Assembly (NCBI RefSeq): GCF_000409775.1
Contig: NZ_KE332393.1
Coordinates: forward strand, 66,171-130,170
Reading direction: 5' to 3'
DNA: 64,000 bases
Source of the DNA: Litchfieldella anticariensis FP35 = DSM 16096
GTDB taxonomy: Bacteria; Pseudomonadota; Gammaproteobacteria; Pseudomonadales; Halomonadaceae
In this document: positions 1-9,343 of the stretch, piece by piece
Numbering within the stretch: position 1 is the first letter of the stretch
How the letters are laid out: each line of letters opens with the position of its first letter
Program-made: the position numbers and the translations under genes
Notes under the pieces: generated by a model
Told to the model about the DNA's origin: nothing
What the model saw: the letters and a program-made list of their open reading frames with translations, nothing else
The model's database searches: none

Positions 1-20
1 AACCGTAGGTAATCGGCGGC

Positions 21-1043
21 TCATCCCCGATAGAAGGCATTCAGCTTGTCCTGGTGTTCGCTGACGTGCCGCTCGTAGGTGGCATCGTCCATGTCCCGCC
101 AGAAACGTGGATTACGCCCCGTACGCCGATCATGCGCGATGGTGGCCGGGTCGAGTGGGCGGTAGATCTCGAACACCGGAATCTCCGGCAATGGCTGGGA
201 GGTGTCCATATAGCGCTGAACCATATCCCAGGCGGCGCGCTGCTCGACATGGCTGCTGGTGGCACCGAACATGCCCACCAGCGCCACATGGGCCTCCTCG
301 CGGTAGTGCACCAGGCTGAGATTGAACTGTGGTAGGCCTTGAGGGCTGGGCGTCGACTGCAGGTAGCAGTCGAACTCGTCGAAGGGCAGTTCGTGGGCCA
401 CCTGCCAGGCAGTACGGCGTTTGGCGGGATTGGCGAACACGATCACCTTGCCGGTGCGACGGTTCAGCTCCCACATGGGGCCCGGTTGATAACCCGCGGC
501 CCAATTGGGAAAGAGACGATAGATTAAGGTTGCCCCCCCCCAACACACTACACTTATAGCTAGCACGCTTAGAACCATTTCCCACCTAAAGGAAGAAATA
601 AAGTTGGATAGAAAACTTCCAAGTCGTGCATTATTAGTATCTATCACTGCCAGCATAATTGCGGTTAAGAAAAAAACAGGAGTTACTAACAGAGCTCCTA
701 TTGTTCCCAAGCCACGAATAACACCAAAAAAGAAGTTCCGCTTGGTCTGGCTGGTATAACGCAGGCACTCCTCGTCCATCCGCAGCGGGTGCGTGGGACG
801 GTCTTCCGGACGGACGCGATAATACGACTGGCTCTCGATCTCACGCAGTTCCTGGGGTGGCACCAGGCGGATGCCCCGCGACATCGGCGCCATATCCACG
901 GTGGGCTGGCGATGCGGCAGCCGCTGGCCGCTGGCGGCCGCCAACCGGAAGCGCCGCGAGTGCTGGCATTGCTGGGAGCGCGTTCCCAGTGCCCGTTCGG
1001 CGGTATAGGCCTCGGCGGTGTAAGTGATCGGCTGCTCAGCCAT
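21..1043 (-). CDS. Membrane protein of the T6SS effector cassette, probable immunity/accessory protein (DUF6708-like)
   Basis: About 340 residues if translation begins at the ATG at 1043, whose start overlaps the end of the upstream effector gene by 8 bases; an open frame extends upstream but lies inside the effector gene, so the shorter start is preferred. Two hydrophobic segments are visible (roughly residues 105-130 and 150-172), followed by a soluble C-terminal half with a WELNRRTGKVIVF stretch resembling DUF6708 proteins seen beside T6SS effectors. Last gene of the vgrG cassette; tight coupling to a pore-type effector suggests an inner-membrane immunity or assisting role, which is inference. 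The DNA coding the membrane segments (about 520-760) is much richer in A+T than its surroundings and holds a 9-base G tract on the coding strand. Confidence 0.6.
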   Translation of the reverse strand: MAEQPITYTAEAYTAERALGTRSQQCQHSRRFRLAAASGQRLPHRQPTVDMAPMSRGIRLVPPQELREIESQSYYRVRPEDRPTHPLRMDEECLRYTSQTKRNFFFGVIRGLGTIGALLVTPVFFLTAIMLAVIDTNNARLGSFLSNFISSFRWEMVLSVLAISVVCWGGATLIYRLFPNWAAGYQPGPMWELNRRTGKVIVFANPAKRRTAWQVAHELPFDEFDCYLQSTPSPQGLPQFNLSLVHYREEAHVALVGMFGATSSHVEQRAAWDMVQRYMDTSQPLPEIPVFEIYRPLDPATIAHDRRTGRNPRFWRDMDDATYERHVSEHQDKLNAFYRG

Positions 1044-4000
1044 GGGACTCCCTATCGTCTCGATGAGTGGTTTCATCGGCCCAGTAGGGCTGATCGGTAC
1101 GCTCGAAATCGGGTTGCAGTGACTCGGCCACGCTCGGCGTTTCGGTGGGGCCCGGCGCCGGCAGCAGGCGCGGCAGCGCGTCGGAAGCGCTATGCGGTTG
1201 GCGCCACTGCACGCGCACGGCAAGCTCGCATCGCGTCCGGCGCTCGGCACGCCACCAATTCCCGGGCGTTACCTCGGGCGGTGGAAGCCACAGATAGTAC
1301 TCGCGGCCATCGGTGGTGCTGCGCTCGAACAGCGGCGGAACCGGATCGCTCCAGCGGCGGCGCTCCTCCATCCATTGAGAGTAGCCATCCTTGCGGTACT
1401 CGTACTTGCGTTCGGTGACGATCTGGAAGCGCATCTTCGCCACCTGTTCCCAGCCCTCGGCCAGGCCGGGGATATTGCTCTTGACCACCACCCGGGTGTT
1501 GGCAAGGGGCCCCGGCACATTACACAAGGCGTTCTCGGCGGCAAGAGATTCGACATATCGCACCGGCGGGACCGTGCTCAGCACGCCGATTGCCGGACGC
1601 CGCGCCGAGTCGGCGGCCACCGATTCGGGTGTAGCCAAGCCGATGGCATCGATACGGATGCGGATACCGGCAAACAGGCTGACCAGGCGGTCGAAGGCGG
1701 CCGCCGGATCGCGCCGCCACGCATAGCGCTCGTTGGTGCCAAAGGGGCCCAGGCGCAGCCACTCTTCCAGTTCGTTGTCCATCAGCCATAGCGAGGCCAG
1801 CACCGCCGCCACCGACAGCCCCAGGGCGATCCAGCCCACTGGGCCCAGGCCCAGCCACAGCGGGCTGGTCTTGAACAGCGCCGTACCGGCCACCACGGCG
1901 GTACTTGCCGCTGCCACGCTGAGCGCGATACCCGCGCCCAGATTGCCATGCTGGAAACGTTGCCAGGCATCCACCGCCAGCAGGGCCGAGGTCAGCAGAC
2001 CGGCCGCCACACCGACGAAATTGACCACGCTGATGACGCCCCTCAACTGCCCTCCGAGAGCAGAAAGCACTGTCGACTGCGAGCGCCTGAGGGCCTCGCC
2101 CAGCGGGAACTCGCGGCTGATGCCTCTGGTGCGCAGTGCATTGAGCCGATTATGGCGTTCACCATAGAATTCCAATACTTTAAAAGACGCGATAGTCAAG
2201 TCGAGGGCGGCACTACCAGCCCCGAAAGCACCTCTTGTAGTTTGGTTAAGCTCGTAGCTACTTAACTCCTGTCGAAGATTAAAAAACTCAAACACCACCA
2301 GCACATACGGCAAGCGGATCGCCTCGGTCGCCCGCCCCAGGTCCCGGGCGCGCTCGGCGTGTTGCCTCACCCGTCGCGATAACTGCGCCGCCTTGGCGTC
2401 GGGCTCGGCCACCAGCACGGTCAGGTTCTGATCGCCGATCGCGTTGGCCGCTCCCGCCAGGCCCATGGCGCGAGCCGGCGTCAGGCGCTCGGTCTCACTC
2501 AGGCCGTTGACGATGCCGCCTGCCGAGTCCTGCACGCCCAGGATCACCGCGTTCGCGGGAACTCCCGCCCGTTGCCTGGCCGTGACATCGCCCAGGAGTT
2601 CGGCCAGGCCGACCCGGGCCAGACGCTGGGCCGGTACCGCCAGCGCGGCGGTCGCCATCTGCTCGGACAGCGCCATGCCATACTCGGCGAAGCGCCCCAT
2701 GATCAGGTCCACGGCATTGGCCCAGCGCTTGAGCTCGCCGCTCCAGGGAAATGCCGAGTCGTTGGCCAAGCCGGCAAGCAACGCGGTCTCCAGCAACTGT
2801 ATGTCGTCGGTGGCGCCCGGTACCTCCAACTCGGCCTGCCCGGCCAGGGCCTTGAGGCGTACGCGGCCGTCGCCGGGGTTGTGTTCTTCCTCGGGCAAGC
2901 TCAGGGGGGCAGCCAGCGATGAGACGTCATCGCTGGGGAACAGCAGGGCATGCAGCGTGTAGCCGCTGCCTTCCTTGAGCACGTCGACCAGAAAGCGTTG
3001 CTCGGGGGAAGGTGTCGTCAGCGGCTCGGGATACAGGGCGTCGGCCTGCTCAGGAGCCACGCGCAGGGCCTCGAGCAGATCGGCCATCAGGGCATAGGCG
3101 CCGACATAGTCGTGCCCCTCCAGCGAGAACAGATCGGCCAGCAGCGCGGTCGTCTCGCGTGAAAGCAATAACCGGTGCAGGCGCGATTGGTAGGCGGCGA
3201 GTTGCGCGCGCCCCACCTCGCGTTGTGCACTGCGCAGGAGTCGCTGCAGTTCGCCGGTGTCGCTGAGGTCGGCACACTCGGCGAAGCGGTGCAGGTCGTT
3301 GGCGCCGCCGCCGCGGTGCTGGCGAGGCAGGATCGTCTGGTTGACCAGGGCCGCGCACTCGTAGAAGTCGTCCTGCGCGGCCAGGCCTGGGATGGCTTGC
3401 AGATATTGCAAGCTGGCCCGGCAACCGCTCAGGGCCTGGCGCAGCGCGAACAGCGGGTCGGCGATCAGCACCCCCGGGATACCGCGCGAGCTGGCATCGG
3501 TCAGGCAATCCTTGCCGCTCTCGCCTTGCCACAGGGTGTCGTCCGGGGAGGGCTCACCGGCGTCGTGGGCGCTCAGCGCGGTGAGGGCATCGATACGTGC
3601 CTTGGCGTTGAGGTACAGCAGCGAGTCGGGATCGCGGGCTTCCTGCGCATATTGCACGGCGCGTTGGGCATCGCCGAACGCGTGGCCTTCGTTCCAAGCC
3701 TGATCGGCGAGTTGCGGCAGGTACTCACCGGCCAGGTCCCGGGTGACCCGCTCCGGGCGCGCCACTTGCTGTTCGACGAAGGGTACCCGCAGGCGTTGGG
3801 GTTCCTCCTGGGAGAGCGAATATAACCTGCCCAGGGAGGCGTAGTCGTTGGTCGAGGAGAGGTTGAGGGTGTGACAGCGCGTGCGGCAGGCACGACTGTC
3901 GTCCAGCAGGTAGTTGAGGCGCGCCGCCGACCATTGCACTTCGGAGAACGCGATCTCCACGGTGCCGTTGAGATAGCGCTCACGCTCCCGGTGGGGCAGC

Positions 4001-4587
4001 CATACTTCCGCCAGGGCGACCCCGGCCGCCGGCCGGCGGTCGTCCTGGTAACGCTCGTCGTCACCGCGGTGGGCCGCGAGGTCGATATCGCGAAATTCGA
4101 GCTGTCCCGTATCGGCGTTGGCGGTGACTTCGATCTCGCGCCATAACGCTTCGCGATAGAACAGGTAGAGGTAGCCGGAGCGCAGTGGCAAGGCGTGGCG
4201 CTCATTGCCTTCGACAGCGTGCCAGAGCGCCATGGGCATCACCGGCTGGACGATATTGTCCTGATAGCGCTCCTGTCGCGACGATTCCCAGAGACTCTCG
4301 AACAATGGCAAGCGAATCGGCTCACCGGATTCGCTGGCGATCTCCAGATGGATGTCGACCGGCCGTGTGCCTTCCCAGCGCCATTTGTGCAGTACGCTGT
4401 TTGGTGCCGGCAGGGATTCCAGGCCCTCTTTCGCCGGTTCGCGGATATAGCCCCCTCGATAGCGATCGAACAGGACGATGTTCTGCCCTTCGGGGTGCGC
4501 CTTGCCCATGACCTGCACGAACAGCGTCTTGGGCTCACAAGCGGGGCCGGCCTCGCTCAGCGGTCCATGGCGTATCTCGTCGCTCAT
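1036..4587 (-). CDS. VasX-like / BTH_I2691-family T6SS effector with MIX motif
   Basis: A 1183-residue protein. Residues 135-144 read LRSGYLYLFY, an exact fit to the MIX motif hRxGhhYhhh found in type VI effectors. The N-terminal part resembles the VasX N-terminal region. Three strongly hydrophobic helices occur at about 848-872, 881-903 and 908-936, as in colicin-like membrane-active effectors, followed by about 240 soluble residues. It lies directly downstream of a DUF4123 adaptor (its start overlaps that stop by 4 bases) and VgrG, and upstream of a small membrane protein. Likely delivered by the VgrG spike to disrupt target-cell membranes. Family-level call is good; the membrane-permeabilising activity is inferred from topology and context. 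Confidence 0.75.
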   Translation of the reverse strand: MSDEIRHGPLSEAGPACEPKTLFVQVMGKAHPEGQNIVLFDRYRGGYIREPAKEGLESLPAPNSVLHKWRWEGTRPVDIHLEIASESGEPIRLPLFESLWESSRQERYQDNIVQPVMPMALWHAVEGNERHALPLRSGYLYLFYREALWREIEVTANADTGQLEFRDIDLAAHRGDDERYQDDRRPAAGVALAEVWLPHRERERYLNGTVEIAFSEVQWSAARLNYLLDDSRACRTRCHTLNLSSTNDYASLGRLYSLSQEEPQRLRVPFVEQQVARPERVTRDLAGEYLPQLADQAWNEGHAFGDAQRAVQYAQEARDPDSLLYLNAKARIDALTALSAHDAGEPSPDDTLWQGESGKDCLTDASSRGIPGVLIADPLFALRQALSGCRASLQYLQAIPGLAAQDDFYECAALVNQTILPRQHRGGGANDLHRFAECADLSDTGELQRLLRSAQREVGRAQLAAYQSRLHRLLLSRETTALLADLFSLEGHDYVGAYALMADLLEALRVAPEQADALYPEPLTTPSPEQRFLVDVLKEGSGYTLHALLFPSDDVSSLAAPLSLPEEEHNPGDGRVRLKALAGQAELEVPGATDDIQLLETALLAGLANDSAFPWSGELKRWANAVDLIMGRFAEYGMALSEQMATAALAVPAQRLARVGLAELLGDVTARQRAGVPANAVILGVQDSAGGIVNGLSETERLTPARAMGLAGAANAIGDQNLTVLVAEPDAKAAQLSRRVRQHAERARDLGRATEAIRLPYVLVVFEFFNLRQELSSYELNQTTRGAFGAGSAALDLTIASFKVLEFYGERHNRLNALRTRGISREFPLGEALRRSQSTVLSALGGQLRGVISVVNFVGVAAGLLTSALLAVDAWQRFQHGNLGAGIALSVAAASTAVVAGTALFKTSPLWLGLGPVGWIALGLSVAAVLASLWLMDNELEEWLRLGPFGTNERYAWRRDPAAAFDRLVSLFAGIRIRIDAIGLATPESVAADSARRPAIGVLSTVPPVRYVESLAAENALCNVPGPLANTRVVVKSNIPGLAEGWEQVAKMRFQIVTERKYEYRKDGYSQWMEERRRWSDPVPPLFERSTTDGREYYLWLPPPEVTPGNWWRAERRTRCELAVRVQWRQPHSASDALPRLLPAPGPTETPSVAESLQPDFERTDQPYWADETTHRDDRESHG

Positions 4588-5543
4588 TCCTTGTCTCCTG
4601 CGAATGTCCCCAGCAACGCCAGCACGTCGGTACCAGCGTCATCGGCCTTGTCCCGTGACGTGTCACCGTCCTCGTTCCATCGATCGGCTGGCAGACTCGC
4701 CTTCTTGCTCTCGATATGCCGTTGCAAGCGTGCCAGGCGCCTCTCGGCAGGCGTGTCGACAATGCCCTCGGGCCATGTGGCCTCGGGGGCCTCGAAACGC
4801 CACGTCAGGTAGTCGGGCCACTGCTCGCGCGGCAATGCCAGGCGCTCGGCTTCCTCGCAAGCCGTGACGAAGAGGCGGGCTTGCTCCCGCGAGTCTTCCC
4901 GCAGCCCGTGACGCTCGACTCGTTGCCGCCACAGCGGCCAGCGGGTCGCGTAGCGCTCCATGGCGGTTTCTTGCGCCGGCGCCAGGCCCAGTGGCATCTC
5001 GTCGTCCGGCACGGCCAGCGACGTGGGTGCGTCCGTCGCGGACAGGGCGTACCACTGCGCGCCCACCTCGGCCCGCTGTTCGAAGGTACCGCCGTGCCAA
5101 ACCACCCGCTGCAGCGGTCCCAGCCAAGCACTGTCCGAGACGGCATGCGAGAACAGGTGGGCGGCGATCCATGGGTCGTAGAAGCGCAACAGGCCCCGGC
5201 GCTGGCCATAGAAGCGGGTTTCCAGGCGTGAGCGCAGGTGGGCGACCACCTCGGCCGTTGAGGCCTGGCTGGTAACGATCACGCCACGCAGCGGGGCTTC
5301 TCCATGCCCATTGACGAAGGTCTGCCAGAGGGGTGGCAGCGCATCGCTGACCCGTACCAAAAGCGGACTCTGCGCGAGGCAATCGGCATAGCGGGTGCGC
5401 GCGTACAGCGGCACGTACTGGGGAGCCTCCTCGAGTTCGTAGAGCCGTTTCAGCGTATCGGGCAACCGGTCGAGCACTAGCCAGCAAGGGAGGTCGCCGG
5501 ACAGCAGGGGGGCAAGTTCGGGCGCATGGTAGAGGGTCGGCAT
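4584..5543 (-). CDS. DUF4123 domain protein, T6SS effector adaptor/chaperone
   Basis: A 319-residue soluble protein with the features of DUF4123 adaptors (Tap/TEC type): an N-terminal WLVLDRLPD segment and a central RFYDPWIAAHLF segment at about residues 118-130. Such proteins load a specific effector onto VgrG. It sits 2 bases after the vgrG stop and overlaps the next gene, the VasX-like effector, by 4 bases, the classical vgrG-adaptor-effector order. No signal peptide or membrane helix is visible. Function is from family and context; its partner is most likely the adjacent effector. Confidence 0.8.
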   Translation of the reverse strand: MPTLYHAPELAPLLSGDLPCWLVLDRLPDTLKRLYELEEAPQYVPLYARTRYADCLAQSPLLVRVSDALPPLWQTFVNGHGEAPLRGVIVTSQASTAEVVAHLRSRLETRFYGQRRGLLRFYDPWIAAHLFSHAVSDSAWLGPLQRVVWHGGTFEQRAEVGAQWYALSATDAPTSLAVPDDEMPLGLAPAQETAMERYATRWPLWRQRVERHGLREDSREQARLFVTACEEAERLALPREQWPDYLTWRFEAPEATWPEGIVDTPAERRLARLQRHIESKKASLPADRWNEDGDTSRDKADDAGTDVLALLGTFAGDKE

Positions 5544-5545
5544 CC

Positions 5546-7618
5546 TTAACCCTCCCCGCAGGGGCAGCGTTCACCCAGTGGACAGGCGCTACCATCGGCG
5601 GGCTTCTGGCACGCTTCGATGATCGGCGAGCGGACCGCTGCTGCCTGTTCGAGGCGATGGCCGGTAACGCCGGGCAACGCGGGCGCTTCCGGTGCCACAT
5701 GACCTGGTAGCATGGCCGCCTGCGCTGCCTGCCCGGCTCCGCGGCCTGGGCTGCCGCCACTGTTGATCTTGACACTGGGACCGACGATGGTCACGCCGCT
5801 GGGGTCGAGCTTGACAAAGCTGCCGCCAGCCTGGATCGTGAGCTCGGCGCCGGCGTCGAGGACGACCTTGTGGCCGGCCTTGACGTGGACTTCCTCGCCG
5901 GCCTCGGCCAGCAGTGCCTGGCCATAGTGGCGGTGAGCCGTGCCGCCGATTCGGGCATGATCGTCGCCCTCTATTTGGCGGTGCTGCTGCCCGTGCACGG
6001 TCAGATGGTCGTCATGATCCACCTCGGCGATGCGATCGTGATGGACCTTGAGGTGGCTGTCGTGGCGGATCTCCTCGCGACGATCGTTCAGGGTCAGGAA
6101 GTTGAGGTCCTTCTGGGCGTGGATCCAGATTTCCTCCCCACCGTTCTTGTCTTCCAGACGAATTTCATTAAAGCCTTGACTTTTATGAGATTTCGAGCGG
6201 ATGATGGTGCGTGTCTTGTGCTCGGGCAGCGCGTAGGGCGGGAGGTTGACGGCATGGTAGGTGCGGCCGGTGATGATCGGTTGGTCGGGGTCTGCGTCCA
6301 AATGCGATACGATCACCTCATGGCCAATTCGCGGAATCGCCATCATCCCGTAGCCGCCCCCCGCCCAGCCCTGGCTGACACGTAGCCAGGCACTGGCGGT
6401 GCCTTCGCGGTTCCACGGGAACAGCACCCTCACGCGGCCGTACTCATCGACATGGATCTCCTCGCCTTCGGGGCCGACCACGTGAGCCACCTGGGGGCCA
6501 TCGACACGCGGCCGGGGCCGAGGCTCGGGCCGCCAGGTGCGGTCGCCCGGCATCATGATCAGTTCGTTGCTCAGGCGCGTCGTGTCGTGACCTGCCGCCG
6601 TTACGGCGTCCTCTTCCACGGCCTGGGGCTGGGTGCCGGTGTGCGTCACCTCGACCACCTGCCAGTCGGTGTTGTACTCGTCGACATCATGACCCGTCAG
6701 AAGAAAGCGGTGCCCCGGTAGCAGGTCGGGAAGGTTGCTGTCGGCTTCGGCGATATAGGCGTCGCGGCGCAGTGCTTCGAGGCGCACACGGGTAAACGGC
6801 TTTCCCGAGACGTCGGCCTTGTAGCGGCCAGGGGCATCGTAATGCTCGTACACACTGCGCTGGGCGTGCTCGTCGAGCCCGTCGGCCTGGTACTCGTGCA
6901 ACTGGGCGTAAGCGGGGTTCTTGAAGGTGTAGTCCTTGAGCACGGCCGAGGACGGGGCCACCGTGGATGCCTGGCGCATGCGATAGAGATAGCGCGCGTC
7001 GGGAATGGAACCACCGGCCCGGGCGTGATAGCGTTTGGCGCCAAGGTGGCGCAGCAGTTGGGCATCGTCGGCAAACACCAGCCGCTCGCCTCTCGCGGCC
7101 GTTTCGAAGTAGAAGAAAATCCCCTCTTCCGCCGCCAGGCGCTTGACGAAATCCAGATCGCTTTCACGATACTGCGTCAGGTATTCGCGCGTCTCGGGTT
7201 CTCGTTTGACGGCGAACGCTACCTCGGTAATGCCGTGTTCTTCACAGAGGGTCTGGATGACCCCCAACGGCGGAGCGTTCTCGAAGATACGTGAGTTGTG
7301 GCGCAGCGACAGGCGCCACAGCGCCGGGCGAATCACGATATCGTAGCCCGTACGGCGGTGGCCGGTGTCACCCCGCACGAAGCGGGCCACGACGCCCTTG
7401 ACGTGACGCACGACCTCGCCATGCTGCCATATCGTGAGCGTGGCACTGCTCTCCAGCCAATCGCGGGAGGTCAGGCCGCCATCGCGGCTGGCGAAGGTGA
7501 CCTTCAGTTCGAACGGCTCGGACAGCGCCTCCTCGAGGATGAATTCGGTAACCGCCAGGTCGAGATCGTCCCGTTCGGCGAGTTGAAGGGTGAACTGCAG
7601 GCCAGTGTGGTTGGCCAT
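5546..7618 (-). CDS. vgrG: Type VI secretion spike protein VgrG
   Basis: 690 residues. The N-terminal region is gp27-like, followed at about residues 380-480 by the gp5-like OB fold (VGPEGEEIHVDEYGRVRV, PRIGHEVIVSHLDADPDQP), then a beta-helical needle with short repeats up to about residue 620. Beyond the needle is an extension ending with four cysteines (C670, C679, C685, C687), unusual for a plain VgrG and possibly a metal-binding cap or cargo contact. GGGAGG lies 8 bases before the start. First gene of a four-gene minus-strand cassette with no structural tss genes in the window, hence an orphan vgrG island. Confidence 0.9.
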   Translation of the reverse strand: MANHTGLQFTLQLAERDDLDLAVTEFILEEALSEPFELKVTFASRDGGLTSRDWLESSATLTIWQHGEVVRHVKGVVARFVRGDTGHRRTGYDIVIRPALWRLSLRHNSRIFENAPPLGVIQTLCEEHGITEVAFAVKREPETREYLTQYRESDLDFVKRLAAEEGIFFYFETAARGERLVFADDAQLLRHLGAKRYHARAGGSIPDARYLYRMRQASTVAPSSAVLKDYTFKNPAYAQLHEYQADGLDEHAQRSVYEHYDAPGRYKADVSGKPFTRVRLEALRRDAYIAEADSNLPDLLPGHRFLLTGHDVDEYNTDWQVVEVTHTGTQPQAVEEDAVTAAGHDTTRLSNELIMMPGDRTWRPEPRPRPRVDGPQVAHVVGPEGEEIHVDEYGRVRVLFPWNREGTASAWLRVSQGWAGGGYGMMAIPRIGHEVIVSHLDADPDQPIITGRTYHAVNLPPYALPEHKTRTIIRSKSHKSQGFNEIRLEDKNGGEEIWIHAQKDLNFLTLNDRREEIRHDSHLKVHHDRIAEVDHDDHLTVHGQQHRQIEGDDHARIGGTAHRHYGQALLAEAGEEVHVKAGHKVVLDAGAELTIQAGGSFVKLDPSGVTIVGPSVKINSGGSPGRGAGQAAQAAMLPGHVAPEAPALPGVTGHRLEQAAAVRSPIIEACQKPADGSACPLGERCPCGEG

Positions 7619-7885
7619 GGGGCATGCCTCCCTGCGTAATGAACTCCCTGAATCAGTGCCCCTCCATCGAGTGCCTTATGTCTGGCATGCACCGATGGCT
7701 GCTCAAGGTGTCTGTTATGGAACACGCTTATTTAGTGTTTTTGAAAGGCGATGAGCATAACAATCGCTATATGGAATGTCTGTGGCAAATCACTGACAAG
7801 TATGTAAGAGATATCTTACAAATCACGGCCTCTTTCACAGCTCGAGAGTTAGCTTAGGTAACGCCACCTTTGCGGTAACGACCCT
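7619..7885. other. A+T-rich intergenic region between pyk and vgrG
   Basis: The gap separates the end of pyk from the start of vgrG, both on the minus strand. Positions 7715-7860 are distinctly A+T rich and must hold the vgrG cassette promoter. No clear sigma-70 or sigma-54 promoter and no T-tailed hairpin for pyk could be identified by eye. A 77-codon open frame on the plus strand has no family resemblance and is not called. Confidence 0.4.
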
Positions 7886-9343
7886 CTAACGCACCTCGAG
7901 AATCTTCAGCGTATTGGTGCCGCCGTGGGCGTTCATGTGATCACCTCGAGTAAGAATGACGTGATCACCGGGCTTGGCGATACCCCGCTCGGTCAGTACC
8001 TTCAGCGCTGCCACATTGAGCTCGGTCGGATTCATGTCGGCCGTATCGAACAATAGCGACACCACGCCGCGGTACAACGCCATGCGCCGTTGGGCGATGG
8101 GGCTGTGGGCCAGGCCGACGATCGGCAGCCCCGAGCGGATGCGCGAGGCGATCAGCGGCGTGTAGCCGGTGGCGGTCATGCAGGCGATCGCCGCCACGCC
8201 CTCAAGGTGGTTGGCGGCGTACATTGCCGACAGTGCCACCGTCTCGTCGATCTTCGAGAAGCCTTCGTGGATGCGGTGGCCCGACTCCTGGGCGATGCGC
8301 TCGCGCTCGGCCCCCAGGCACAGGCGATGCATGGCCTCGATGGTTTCCACCGGGTAATCGCCGGCGGCGGTCTCGGCGGAGAGCATCACCGCATCGGTGC
8401 CGTCGAGTACCGCGTTGGCGACATCGAACACCTCGGCGCGGGTTGGCAGCGGGGCGGTGATCATCGACTCCATCATTTGCGTCGCGGTGATCACCGCACG
8501 GTTCAGGGTGCGGGCGCGCTTGATCAGGCGCTTCTGCACGCCGATCAGCTGGGCATCGCCGATCTCCACGCCGAGGTCGCCGCGTGCCACCATCACCGCC
8601 TCGCTGGCCTCGATGATGCCGTCCAGGGTGGCGTCGTCGGCCACCGCCTCGGCGCGTTCGACCTTGGCCACCAGGCCGATCTCGGCGCCGGCTTCACCGA
8701 GCAGGGCACGGGCTTCCTGCATGTCGGCGGCCGAGCGCGGGAAGGACACGGCGAGGTAATCGACGCCAATGTCGACGGCGGTCTTGAGGTCGGCCTTGTC
8801 CTTGTCGGTGAGCGCCGCAGCGGAGAGCCCGCCACCTTGCTTGTTGATACCCTTGTTGTTGGACAGCTTGCCGCCCACCACCACGTGGGTATGGACCTCG
8901 GGGCCGGTGACTCGCTCGACCTCGAGCACCAGGCGGCCATCGTCGAGCAGCAGGCGGTCGCCGGCGACGACGTCGTCGACCAACTGCTTGTAGTCGCAAC
9001 CCACGCGTGCCGCATCGCCGGCCTCACCGTCGAGCGCCATGTCGAGGACGAAGGCCTGGCCCTCCTCGAGGCGCACGGCGCCGTCGCGGAAGCGGGCGAT
9101 GCGGATCTTGGGGCCCTGCAGGTCGCCGAGCGCGGCGACGCTCTTACCCAGGCGGTCGGCGATCTCGCGGACCCGGGCCAGGCGGCGGCGATGATCGTCG
9201 GGCGAGCCGTGGGAAAAGTTCAAGCGCACCACGTCGACCCCGGCTTCGATCATGGCCTCGAGCACTCCCTCGCGGTCGCTGGCCGGGCCCAGGGTGGCGA
9301 CGATCTTGGTACGGCGGATGGGAGTGGATGTCGCAGCGTTCAT
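7886..9343 (-). CDS. pyk: Pyruvate kinase
   Basis: 485 residues, the normal length. Converts phosphoenolpyruvate and ADP to pyruvate and ATP. Visible signatures include [13 protein letters not shown] at the N terminus, [12 protein letters not shown], the active-site stretch [12 protein letters not shown] and the following [12 protein letters not shown]. Its ATG overlaps the glycerate kinase stop (ATGA), so the two are translationally coupled. Placing pyk as last gene after gcl, hyi, glxR and glycerate kinase links glyoxylate assimilation directly to pyruvate formation. It is probably a dedicated isozyme for this pathway; whether the genome has another copy cannot be seen. Confidence 0.95.
   Translation of the reverse strand: MNAATSTPIRRTKIVATLGPASDREGVLEAMIEAGVDVVRLNFSHGSPDDHRRRLARVREIADRLGKSVAALGDLQGPKIRIARFRDGAVRLEEGQAFVLDMALDGEAGDAARVGCDYKQLVDDVVAGDRLLLDDGRLVLEVERVTGPEVHTHVVVGGKLSNNKGINKQGGGLSAAALTDKDKADLKTAVDIGVDYLAVSFPRSAADMQEARALLGEAGAEIGLVAKVERAEAVADDATLDGIIEASEAVMVARGDLGVEIGDAQLIGVQKRLIKRARTLNRAVITATQMMESMITAPLPTRAEVFDVANAVLDGTDAVMLSAETAAGDYPVETIEAMHRLCLGAERERIAQESGHRIHEGFSKIDETVALSAMYAANHLEGVAAIACMTATGYTPLIASRIRSGLPIVGLAHSPIAQRRMALYRGVVSLLFDTADMNPTELNVAALKVLTERGIAKPGDHVILTRGDHMNAHGGTNTLKILEVR

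Noticed and set aside
7624-7857. 77-codon open frame on the plus strand between pyk and vgrG
   Set aside because: No ribosome site or family resemblance; lies where the vgrG promoter must be and is A+T rich throughout.
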